In this document: one piece after another, positions 1-5,920 of the stretch
Layout of the letters: every line of letters begins with the position of its first letter
Numbering within the stretch: the first letter of the stretch is position 1
From: CBDTYW01 sp965364735
GTDB lineage: Bacteria; Actinomycetota; Nitriliruptoria; Nitriliruptorales; Nitriliruptoraceae
DNA length: 13,025 nt
NCBI GenBank assembly: GCA_965364735.1
Contig: CBDTYW010000087.1
Span: forward strand, 1 to 13,025
Direction: 5' to 3'
Program-made: the position numbers and the translations under genes
The notes under the pieces: model-generated
Databases searched by the model: none
Seen by the model: the letters and a program-made list of their open reading frames with translations, nothing else
What the model was told of the DNA's origin: nothing

Positions 1-554
1 ACGGCACGATGATGACCGCGGATGACTGCCCGCGCCCATCGACCACCGTCGAGGCCCTCTCTGGTCTGCGCACCGTGTTCCGCCCCGACGGCACCGTCAC
101 CGCCGGCAACGCGTGCCCGCTCAACGACGGCGCTGCCGCGGTCGTGATCATGAGCGACACCAAGGCCAAGGAGCTCGGCCTGAAGCCGCTCGCACGCATC
201 GTCTCGACCGGTGTCTCGGCGCTGAACCCGGAGATCATGGGCCTCGGCCCGGTTGACGCCTCGAAGATGGCGCTGAAGCGAGCAGGCCTGTCCATCAAGG
301 ACATCGACATCGCCGAGATCAACGAGGCGTTCGCCGTCCAGGTCCTGCCGTCCGCGGACGCGCTCGGCATCGACATGGACAAGCTCAACCCCCACGGTGG
401 CTCCATCGCGCTCGGGCACCCCTTCGGGATGACCGGCGCGCGCATCACCAACACCCTCATCAACGGGCTGCAGACCCTCGATGGCCAGTTCGGTCTCGAG
501 ACGATGTGCGTCGGTGGTGGTCAGGGCATGGCGATGATCATCGAGCGTCTGTGA
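1..554 (+). CDS. Thiolase (acetyl-CoA C-acyltransferase), C-terminal part, 5' end outside window
   Basis: This is the C-terminal half of a biosynthetic/degradative thiolase, which makes or cleaves 3-ketoacyl-CoA in the cytoplasm. The frame is open to the left edge (codons in phase from base 3), so the ATGs at 9 and 12 are internal. Counting from the ATG at 9, the fragment shows the family's GNA..NDGAAA block (33-44), NEAFA (105-109), the GHP motif with catalytic His137, and C-V-GGGQG with the second catalytic Cys167. The nucleophilic Cys and the N-terminal domain lie off the window. The HPFGMTGAR form is usual in actinobacterial FadA-type thiolases, but the substrate cannot be told from this half. 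The stop overlaps the start of the next gene by four bases, so the two are probably translated together. The family call is very secure; chain-length specificity is open. Confidence 0.95.
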   Translation, partial: GTMMTADDCPRPSTTVEALSGLRTVFRPDGTVTAGNACPLNDGAAAVVIMSDTKAKELGLKPLARIVSTGVSALNPEIMGLGPVDASKMALKRAGLSIKDIDIAEINEAFAVQVLPSADALGIDMDKLNPHGGSIALGHPFGMTGARITNTLINGLQTLDGQFGLETMCVGGGQGMAMIIERL

Positions 555-937
555 CGCCGGATCCCTACACCGAGATCGGGCTCGTCCGCTGGACGGGCCC
601 GATCTCGTCGGATGACCCCGACGCGAACTTCAAGGCCGACGTCGCGGTCTACGCCCACGCGGATCCCATGTTCACCATCCGCAACCTCGCGGAGAACCTC
701 GGGCTCCCGGTGGGCGCGGTCGTCCACTACGTCCTTGCGCGCTGGGCGTCCGCGGGATCTGCGGGAGTGCTCGAGCTGGGGCCGTCGTTGGTGACCGAGC
801 TCGCGCAGATCGCCAGCGACGGGGCAGCAGGCGACGAGACTGCCAGGCTGGCCTCGTTCGAGGTGTTGCGGCAACGGCTCGAGTGGCTGGCGATCCCGCT
901 GGAGGACCCTGACCGAGTCTTCGGTGAGGAGGCCTGA
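551..937 (+). CDS. Small conserved actinobacterial protein, probably DUF6027, coupled to thiolase
   Basis: This is a 128-aa soluble protein of unknown function. I chose the GTG at 551 because it overlaps the thiolase stop as GTGA, the standard translational-coupling arrangement; an ATG at 506 in the same frame would lie well inside the thiolase. The N-terminus carries RWTGPISSDDP, followed by FKADVAVYAHADP and FTIRNLAENLGLPVGAVVHYVLARW. From memory this pattern matches the DUF6027 family of actinobacteria. The FTIRNLAENLGLPVGAVVHY stretch (about residues 39-58) reads like a helix-turn-helix, with the first helix over IRNLAENLG and the second over GAVVHYVLARW. The rest is helical and acidic. 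No signal peptide, membrane segment or catalytic motif is visible. It may be a small DNA-binding or accessory protein for the acyl-CoA gene it follows, but that is inference from position. Confidence 0.85.
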   Translation: MTPDPYTEIGLVRWTGPISSDDPDANFKADVAVYAHADPMFTIRNLAENLGLPVGAVVHYVLARWASAGSAGVLELGPSLVTELAQIASDGAAGDETARLASFEVLRQRLEWLAIPLEDPDRVFGEEA

Positions 938-1053
938 CGGTCTGCTGGAGTGAGTGCGCACGCAACGACCTTGCCGAAACCTCAAGTGGTGCGGGGTGGC
1001 TGTCGTAGAACTAGTCACTTCCCCAGTTTCCGCTTCCCAGGACACAGCTCACC

Positions 1054-2424
1054 ATGCGTACCCCGATCCGCCGCTCTGCTCGTCTGGCCAGTGCGACCAC
1101 GAGCGCGGCGCTCATCGCCTTGGCGCTCGCACAGCCGGCACTCGCCAGCACACCCCCGGTGCCACCCTCGGACTTCGAGGCCGGCGGCACCGCCGGGCTG
1201 CTCCAGCTCGACACGCTGCTCCTTCCCGGCGTCGGAGGCCTGATGGGCCTCGGTGTCGCCGAGACCGAGACGACCGGTACGCCGATCACCGCGCTCTCGG
1301 GCTCGCGCAACGCCGACCTCGACCTCGGTGGCTCGGACTTCCTCGATGCCGTCGAGGACCTCGTCGGTGAGAACCAGCCGGACGAGCGCGCCGGACAGTT
1401 CCTCGGCGTCCCGCTGTCGGACTTCGGCGGCGTCGGCGTCGGCGAGGGCACCATCTACCACGCGACGGCCTACGACCGCACCGACCCGTGCCCGCCGGCC
1501 GAGGGCGTCAGCTACACCCAGTCCACCGCGAACGTCGAGAGCGTTGTGCTCGGGCCGGACGCCATGTCGCCCGGCTCGGAGGACAGCAACGTCGGCGAGA
1601 CCGTCGTCGACGGGGCTGACGGCGGCGACCTCGACAACCTCATCGACCCGCTCAACGACGCGGTGGGCTCCATCGCTGCACAGCTCGACCCGGCCAGCGA
1701 CGGCCTGGACGAGGTCGTGGACACCATCTTCGGCAACCTCGGTCTCCCGGTCCCGGGCGGCGCGTTGTTCGGCCTGAGCTCCTCGCCGAGCTCCGGGGTC
1801 GCGTCCTCCTCCGAGGTCGTGTTCGTCCCCGGTGCAACGGACGGCCGTCAGGGCGTCCAGGTCCGCGCCTACGCCGACACGGTCGACTTCTCCGTGCTGG
1901 GTGAGCTCGTCCACGTCGAGGTCATCCGTCCAGCAGGCCTCACGGTCACCGCGCTGGGTGTTCCCGGATCCGCGGACATCGACTACATCGCACCCATCGT
2001 CCGCGTCGCGGTCGCCGGGACCGATGTCGTCACCCTGGACGCGAGCGAGGAGCCACAGACCTTCGAGATCCCGGGGCTGTTGTCGCTGACCGTCGGTGAG
2101 ATGGTCGAGCAGGTCCGCGCCGAGGACGGCAGCGCCGTCGCGGCGAACGCCTCGACCCTGCGCCTCGCGGTGGTCGACCCGGTCGCCGCTGGTGGCGTCG
2201 GCGTCCTCGACCTCGTCGTCGGTCCGGTCTCCGCCTCGATCAGCAAGGTCAGCGCCGGTGGCGTCGTGTGTGGTCACACGGACCCCGACCCCGACCCGAC
2301 GCCGCCCCCGCCGCCGCCGCCGCCGCCCCCGGGTGACGAAGAGCTTCCTGTCACCGGTGGTGGCGCGATCCTCGGCGGCCTCACGGCCCTCGCTGGAGCG
2401 TTCGGGCTGCGTCGCCGCGGCTGA
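1054..2424 (+). CDS. Secreted LPXTG-anchored surface protein, choice-of-anchor-like
   Basis: This is a 456-aa exported protein likely linked covalently to peptidoglycan by a sortase. It has a signal peptide (basic RRSAR start, hydrophobic core, ALA cleavage near residue 32) and a large Gly/Ala/Val/Asp-rich, probably beta-rich body. The end holds a DPDPDP-Thr linker (410-416), ten prolines (417-426), LPVTG at 431-435, a hydrophobic stretch and an RRRG tail, the full sorting signal. Only two cysteines are present (146 and 406); they bracket the body and could form a disulfide. The region 280-406 resembles actinobacterial 'choice-of-anchor' surface proteins, but I cannot assign a named family or function. 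The ATG start has an upstream AGGA about 11 bases away and leads straight into the signal peptide. It is preceded by a 116-base gap, so it is probably its own transcription unit, and it ends before a strong hairpin. No sortase gene is in the window. Confidence 0.9.
   Translation: MRTPIRRSARLASATTSAALIALALAQPALASTPPVPPSDFEAGGTAGLLQLDTLLLPGVGGLMGLGVAETETTGTPITALSGSRNADLDLGGSDFLDAVEDLVGENQPDERAGQFLGVPLSDFGGVGVGEGTIYHATAYDRTDPCPPAEGVSYTQSTANVESVVLGPDAMSPGSEDSNVGETVVDGADGGDLDNLIDPLNDAVGSIAAQLDPASDGLDEVVDTIFGNLGLPVPGGALFGLSSSPSSGVASSSEVVFVPGATDGRQGVQVRAYADTVDFSVLGELVHVEVIRPAGLTVTALGVPGSADIDYIAPIVRVAVAGTDVVTLDASEEPQTFEIPGLLSLTVGEMVEQVRAEDGSAVAANASTLRLAVVDPVAAGGVGVLDLVVGPVSASISKVSAGGVVCGHTDPDPDPTPPPPPPPPPPGDEELPVTGGGAILGGLTALAGAFGLRRRG
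2302..2331 (+). repeat. CCG/CCC codon run encoding ten prolines
   Basis: Ten consecutive proline codons (417-426 of the LPXTG protein), including six CCG triplets in a row at 2308-2325. A poly-Pro stretch before LPXTG is a typical wall-spanning spacer. The triplet run is prone to replication slippage in steps of one residue. Confidence 0.85.
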
Positions 2425-2445
2425 CCGCACGCACCGAGTCATGGA

Positions 2446-2473
2446 CAAGGCCCCGCCATCCGGCGGGGCCTTG
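2446..2473. terminator. Bidirectional intrinsic-type terminator between convergent genes
   Basis: A perfect 12-bp stem (CAAGGCCCCGCC pairing with GGCGGGGCCTTG) with a four-base ATCC loop lies 22 bases after the LPXTG gene stop and 16 bases after the regulator stop on the other strand. An outer CCGCAC (2425-2430) can also pair with GTGCGG (2477-2482). There is no long T-run on either side, as is common for terminators in high-GC actinobacteria. Position, symmetry and stem strength all support a shared terminator. Confidence 0.85.
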
Positions 2474-2488
2474 CTCGTGCGGGCAGCG

Positions 2489-3193
2489 TCAGCGGATCAC
2501 GCCGAGACGGAACGCCCGGGCGACGGCGCCCGTGCGGTCGGGGACGTCGAGCTTGGTCAGCAGGTTCTGCACGTGGGTCTTGATCGTGCGGGCCGAGACG
2601 GTGAGGTGATCGCCGATCTCCTGGTTCGTCATGCCTTCCGCGAGGAGCTCGAGCACCTCGATCTCGCGAGGGGTGAGCGATGACGCCATCGACTGGTCGA
2701 GGTCGCGGCGCCACGAGCCCGCGAGCTGCATCGCGACCTCGGGGGAGACGACACGCTCGCCGCGGCCCGTGTTGGCGGCTGCGTCGCGGATGTCGGCGAG
2801 CGATGCTGAGGTCAACAGGAAGCTGTCGACGCCGGAGATGACGGCCTCGCGGAGGTCGGTGACGTTGGTGGAGTCCGCAAGCGCCAGGACGCGGAGCTCG
2901 GCGTGGAGCGCCTTCGTGGTGGCGACGATGCGGAACGGCTCGGTGTCCCCGTCGCGGACGACGATGATGAGCACCTCAGGAACCACGCGGTCGATGGTCT
3001 CGACGGCGTCGCGGTAGTCGCACGTGACGACTTCGCTGATGTCCTCGCTGGCACGGACCGCGGTCAGCACTCCCGCTCGGATGACTGGCCGCTCGTCGGC
3101 GATGACGGCGGTCAGCAGCTTGGCCGATGAGTCCGCGCCGACGTCAGCGGTGAGCGAGCCGAGCTCACCGGTGGGGCGGAGGGGGCCGATCAC
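2489..3193 (-). CDS. LuxR/NarL-family response regulator with degenerate receiver domain
   Basis: A 234-aa DNA-binding regulator. Residues about 26-140 have the receiver-domain layout and 173-217 form a LuxR-type helix-turn-helix (LTPREIEVLELLAEGMTN, then the recognition helix with SARTIKTHV). The metal-binding acidic pair is kept (D33, E34). At the end of the third strand, however, where the phospho-accepting Asp should follow PEVLII, the residue is V78. The switch Thr aligns with A106 and the invariant Lys with T128 (SFLLTSAS in place of GYLLKDA). It is therefore probably phosphorylation-independent; D81 or D83 as a displaced acceptor cannot be excluded. The GTG start is favoured by AAGGAG five bases upstream, although it leaves a tail of about 25 residues before the receiver. 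No histidine kinase is adjacent. Family is certain; target and signal are unknown. Confidence 0.93.
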   Translation of the reverse strand: MIGPLRPTGELGSLTADVGADSSAKLLTAVIADERPVIRAGVLTAVRASEDISEVVTCDYRDAVETIDRVVPEVLIIVVRDGDTEPFRIVATTKALHAELRVLALADSTNVTDLREAVISGVDSFLLTSASLADIRDAAANTGRGERVVSPEVAMQLAGSWRRDLDQSMASSLTPREIEVLELLAEGMTNQEIGDHLTVSARTIKTHVQNLLTKLDVPDRTGAVARAFRLGVIR

Positions 3194-3521
3194 GAGTACT
3201 CCTTGGTGGACCGGCCCAGTCTTGCATGCTTGGCCATTGCGTGGCGTGATTCACACCGGCGTATCGCGCTCGTCGGTAGTGAGTAGTGATGCTCATCCAT
3301 GATGGCCCCTCAGGTGACGTCATACGGCCGCCCGCGTACGCCTGTTGCACGTTCTTGCGAACATGGGACAGTATCACGTCGTGTCTGCACACCGGCTGAG
3401 CGTTCTCCGCGCGCCGTGTCGCGCCGTGGCCCGGTGTCTTCGGGGTGCGTGTGCACGGGAGAGCCACCAGATGTGGCACAGTGCCGGGGAACCTGCATGG
3501 ACTGTGACCGAGGTGTGCACG
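3194..3521. other. Divergent intergenic region with GGCAC-A-GTGCC palindrome
   Basis: These 328 bases separate the regulator (leftward) from the coiled-coil gene (rightward) and must hold both promoters. I see no convincing -35/-10 pair. Structure present includes a perfect palindrome GGCACAGTGCC (3475-3485) about 37 bases before the coiled-coil start, and GTTC-TTGC-GAAC (3351-3362). A weak pairing of TGGCAC (3474-3479) with TGGACT 18 bases on could be a promoter. The open frame through 3345-3521 encodes Cys/Arg-rich sequence unlike the protein that follows and is not taken as coding. Confidence 0.5.
3199..3204 (-). promoter_or_regulatory. Ribosome binding site deciding the GTG start of the regulator
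   Basis: AAGGAG on the minus strand, five bases before the GTG at 3193-3191. It is a near-perfect Shine-Dalgarno and supports this start over any downstream alternative closer to the receiver domain. Confidence 0.75.
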
Positions 3522-5114
3522 ATGCCCGAAGCCGAAGCGCCCGCGACCCCCTCCTCTGACGTGGAGGACGTCGCCTCCGACGTTGCCGAGACGACCGATG
3601 ATCTCGTCGTCGAGACCGCCGAGGTCCCGGACGTCGAGCCGGTCGTCGCCCCGCTCGTCATCGACCGGTCGTCGTCGAACTCCGTCGTCGTTGCACGGCT
3701 CGAGTCGCGGCTGCGCGCCGCGGAGGACGCCCTCGAACGGTCCACCAACCGGATCCTCGAGATCGAGCGCCGTCAGACCAGCGAGATGGAGCTCGTCAGG
3801 GCCCGGGTCGACGAGACCATGAAGGTCATGTCCGACACGCTTCAACGTCAGCGGACGGTCCAGGCCGAGACGCAGGAGCGGGTCGCGCACCAGGTTGCGA
3901 CCTCGGAGCGCACCACCCGGTCCCACGTCGACGACCTCCGCGGTGAGCTCACGCCCCGCGTCATGCGCGTCGCCCAGCAGTTCGAGTCGTTCCAGGCCCG
4001 CCTTGCCGGGGAGATGGACTCCCTCAACGAGGAGGCGCTCGCACGCATCGGTCACGTGGAGGAGGGCCTTCGCACGGTCCAGGCCTCCGAGGACCGCAAC
4101 CGGATCACGATCGAGGACTCGGTCGAGGACCTCCGCAACTTCGCGATCCGGCGCCTGATGGAGACCAGCCAGTCCCTTCAGGAGTACCGCGAGGAGGGCC
4201 TCGCCAAGCAGGCCGAGCTCTCGTCGCACATCGTCGGGCTCCAGTCCGGCCAGCGCGAGTCCTCCGAGGTCACGGCTGCGCGCCTCGACAGCTACCAGGA
4301 CCGTCTCGAGGAGGTCGACACCGAGCTTCGCGGCAAGGTGCTCGGCCAGATCACCGAGTCGTCGCGCCGCACCGACGAGCTCGTACGGGACGTCACCTCG
4401 CGGATCGACGGGATCGACGACGATGTCACGAACCGCCTCGGCGGCTTCCAGACGGCGCTCGACGCGCAGCTCGACCGCTTCGCCGACCAGCTCGAGATCC
4501 GCCTCGACAAGATCGAGCAGGACCAGCAGGCCGCTCGCGCAGCGCTGGACAACGCCGTCGAGACGAGGATGTCCACCACCGAGGGCCGCGTGCACAACCT
4601 GCAGGCGGAGATGCTCGGGCGCGTCGACGGGCTCGAGACGGCTGTCACCGCGGCGATCGACGCGGAGCGGATCTCCCGGGTCGAGTCCGAGCAGCGACTC
4701 GACCGTCGCGCGGAGGAGCTCGTGGCAGCTGCGCACGAGGCCCGCCAGCTGTCGGGGACCGCCGATGTCCGTCACCGTGCTGAGGTCGAAGGGCTTGCCC
4801 AGCGCATCGATGACGTCACCCGCAACGTCCAGAGCCTCCAGGACCAGGTCGCGGAAGCGGTCACGACGATCGCGAGCCGCTTGAGCAACGAGGTCGCCAC
4901 GGTCGGAGGCGACGTCATGGCGGTGCAGGAGGTCGTCCGCGACCTCGAAGGCCGCAGCGCCATGGTGGACCAGCACCGCCGTCGGCTCGATCTGCTGGAC
5001 GAGCAGCTCGCCGAGACGGCGCGCGTCGTCCGACAGGTCAACCAGGCGGTCGTGGGCGCCGTGCAGCGTGCACGGCGTGGCGACGCGACAGCTCCGGCCG
5101 CCGACGCCGACTGA
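3522..5114 (+). CDS. Long coiled-coil protein of unknown function
   Basis: A 530-aa cytoplasmic protein that I cannot assign to a named family. The N-terminal ~45 residues are acidic, Pro/Val-rich and probably disordered. From about residue 52 to 515 it is almost entirely predicted helix, with heptad-like spacing of Leu/Val/Ile and abundant Glu, Arg, Gln and Ala. Pro145 is the only proline between residues 44 and 525, and there is no Cys or Trp anywhere. A short Ala/Asp tail ends the protein. No signal peptide, membrane helix, Walker motif or catalytic motif is visible. Such a design fits a rod-like scaffold, filament or polar-organising protein (compare SMC arms, DivIVA or Scy-like proteins), but no such motif is identifiable. 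The ATG is chosen for the GAGGTG six bases upstream; longer in-frame starts add Cys/Arg-rich, non-coiled sequence. It converges on greA, 38 bases away. Confidence 0.88.
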   Translation: MPEAEAPATPSSDVEDVASDVAETTDDLVVETAEVPDVEPVVAPLVIDRSSSNSVVVARLESRLRAAEDALERSTNRILEIERRQTSEMELVRARVDETMKVMSDTLQRQRTVQAETQERVAHQVATSERTTRSHVDDLRGELTPRVMRVAQQFESFQARLAGEMDSLNEEALARIGHVEEGLRTVQASEDRNRITIEDSVEDLRNFAIRRLMETSQSLQEYREEGLAKQAELSSHIVGLQSGQRESSEVTAARLDSYQDRLEEVDTELRGKVLGQITESSRRTDELVRDVTSRIDGIDDDVTNRLGGFQTALDAQLDRFADQLEIRLDKIEQDQQAARAALDNAVETRMSTTEGRVHNLQAEMLGRVDGLETAVTAAIDAERISRVESEQRLDRRAEELVAAAHEARQLSGTADVRHRAEVEGLAQRIDDVTRNVQSLQDQVAEAVTTIASRLSNEVATVGGDVMAVQEVVRDLEGRSAMVDQHRRRLDLLDEQLAETARVVRQVNQAVVGAVQRARRGDATAPAADAD

Positions 5115-5152
5115 TCCAGCCGGCGATCGGCGTGGCCGTCACGGTCCGGTGA

Positions 5153-5614
5153 TCAGGGCAGCGTGATCGAGGCGACCTCGACGGCGTACTTGCCGCCCGG
5201 TGCATCCGCGTGGACCTCCTGGCCCACGCGCGCTCCGAGGACCGCCTGTCCGAGGGGCGAGTCGACCGACAGGATCTCGAGCTCGTCGTGCGCGTCCTCG
5301 CGGCTGCCGACGAGGTAGATCTCCTCGTCGCCCTCGATCTTCAGGGTCACGACGAGTCCGGCCGCGACGCGGTCCGTCCCCGTTGGTCCACCGACGGTCG
5401 CGTCGCGCAGCAGGACCTCGAGCTGGCGGATGCGCCCCTCCATGTGGCCCTGCTTGTCCTTCGCCGCGTGGTACTCGGCGTTCTCCTTGAGGTCGCCGTG
5501 GGCGCGCGCCTCCTCGATCTCGTCCGCGATGTCGCGACGGCCGTTGGTCTTGAGGTCGTCGAGCTCGGCGGTGAGCCGGTCGAAGGCGTCCTGGCTCAGG
5601 TAGGTCTCAACCAT
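5153..5614 (-). CDS. greA: Transcription elongation factor GreA
   Basis: GreA, 153 aa and full length for the family. It enters the secondary channel of RNA polymerase and stimulates cleavage of backtracked transcripts. The N-terminal coiled coil covers about residues 5-75 and carries the signature ARAHGDLKENAEYHAAK with the tip acids D41 and E44, the residues that hold the catalytic metal in E. coli GreA. The C-terminal FKBP-like domain (about 80-153) includes ILSVDSPLGQAVLGARVG and ends with the usual PGGKYAVEVASI. The ATG start has GGAG seven bases upstream. The gene is divergent from the prenyltransferase and convergent with the coiled-coil gene. If the -10-like TAGTCT at 5800-5795 is used, it has a structured leader of about 170 bases. 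No defects seen. Confidence 0.98.
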   Translation of the reverse strand: MVETYLSQDAFDRLTAELDDLKTNGRRDIADEIEEARAHGDLKENAEYHAAKDKQGHMEGRIRQLEVLLRDATVGGPTGTDRVAAGLVVTLKIEGDEEIYLVGSREDAHDELEILSVDSPLGQAVLGARVGQEVHADAPGGKYAVEVASITLP

Positions 5615-5701
5615 GGGGGTACTCCGGGAAGTTCGGTGATGCCGTCGGACACGACGACGTGGGGCTGTTGGCGGCGGACGTGGACGACACGGAGCCGCGG
5701 T

Positions 5702-5759
5702 GTGTTCGGGCGCGAGGTGAGCATGGCCGTCGCGGGTCCCGCCGACGACTCCCGAACAC
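5702..5759. repeat. Nested inverted repeat, possible greA leader structure
   Basis: Outer arms GTGTTCGGG (5702-5710) and CCCGAACAC (5751-5759) are perfectly complementary over 9 bp and enclose a second perfect dyad GCGGG-T-CCCGC at 5732-5742. Seen directly in the sequence; function is inferred only from its place upstream of greA. Confidence 0.5.
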
Positions 5760-5763
5760 GCGC

Positions 5764-5786
5764 TCGCCCGGGCGGGACCCGGGCGA
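5764..5786. repeat. Perfect 9-bp GC-rich hairpin upstream of greA
   Basis: TCGCCCGGG and CCCGGGCGA pair perfectly around a five-base loop (CGGGA). There is no T-run on either side, so it is not a standard terminator, but it is stable enough to matter in a transcript. It would fall near the 5' end of the greA message if the TAGTCT box at 5800-5795 is the promoter. Confidence 0.6.
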
Positions 5787-5794
5787 CGACGCCG

Positions 5795-5800
5795 AGACTA
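5795..5800 (-). promoter_or_regulatory. Candidate greA -10 box TAGTCT
   Basis: On the minus strand the sequence reads TAGTCT, fitting the TAnnnT -10 of high-GC actinobacteria. The hexamer 17 bases upstream (TGCAGC) is a poor -35. It would give a leader of about 170 bases. Weak evidence. Confidence 0.3.
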
Positions 5801-5864
5801 GCGCCTCCCAGGCACCTGCTGCAGCCGTTCGTGCGCTCAGTCACGCGGAGGGCATCCACCGTCC

Positions 5865-5870
5865 TAGGAT
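5865..5870 (+). promoter_or_regulatory. Candidate prenyltransferase -10 box TAGGAT
   Basis: TAGGAT fits the actinobacterial -10 TAnnnT and would start transcription near 5877, about 44 bases before the chosen CTG start. The -35 region is not recognisable. If real, it rules out the in-frame GTG at 5831 as the start. Confidence 0.35.
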
Positions 5871-5908
5871 GCGGTCGAGGCGGCGATCCACCGCCCCTGC
5901 CGCCCAGC

Positions 5909-5913
5909 AAGGA
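5909..5913 (+). promoter_or_regulatory. Ribosome binding site supporting a CTG start
   Basis: AAGGA, followed by seven bases and then CTG (5921). The peptide from this CTG aligns with the N-terminal helix of Rv1086-type enzymes, while no ATG, GTG or TTG lies at the right place. Confidence 0.5.
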
Positions 5914-5920
5914 CGAGGCT

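Larger units (their letters stand above)
5615..5920. other. Divergent greA/prenyltransferase intergenic region rich in hairpins
   Basis: About 300 bases without a credible gene. It contains a perfect 9-bp hairpin (5764-5786), a perfect GCGGG-T-CCCGC hairpin (5732-5742), and an enclosing 9-bp inverted repeat GTGTTCGGG/CCCGAACAC (5702-5710 and 5751-5759). Candidate -10 boxes face both ways. The frames open through it give Arg/Pro/Gly-rich low-complexity peptides with no family resemblance, so I take it as regulatory. Confidence 0.6.

Noticed and set aside
938..1053. Promoter for the LPXTG gene (TTGCCG at 971, TAGAAC at 1006) and the palindrome GTGCGCAC at 954-961
   Set aside because: Spacing between the two boxes is 29 bases, far too long, and the 8-base palindrome is short; no convincing promoter could be named although one must exist.
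1015..2448. 477-aa open frame on the minus strand opposite the LPXTG gene
   Set aside because: Asp/Arg/Val-rich shadow of a high-GC gene; the plus-strand protein has a signal peptide and sorting signal.
3351..3362. GTTC-TTGC-GAAC as an SOS box
   Set aside because: Actinobacterial LexA boxes are GAAC-N4-GTTC; here the half-sites are in the reverse order.
3345..3521. 59-residue N-terminal extension of the coiled-coil protein
   Set aside because: Cys/Arg-rich and unlike the acidic head; the ATG at 3522 has a good Shine-Dalgarno.
3165..4976. 603-aa open frame on the minus strand opposite the coiled-coil gene
   Set aside because: Leu/Asp/Arg-biased mirror of the coiled-coil codons, overlaps the regulator start, no recognisable domain.
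5115..5152. Terminator between the coiled-coil gene and greA
   Set aside because: Only imperfect pairings (GATC..CCGG with CCGG..GATC, and a short CGATCG) are present; no stem as strong as at 2446-2473.
5596..5910. 104-aa minus-strand frame upstream of greA
   Set aside because: Overlaps the greA start, low-complexity Arg/Pro/Gly content, no ribosome binding site; better explained as leader sequence.
5210..5920. Upstream extension of the prenyltransferase frame
   Set aside because: It reads through greA antisense and the intergenic region; the family is about 250-260 aa and the conserved N-terminal helix begins just after 5921.
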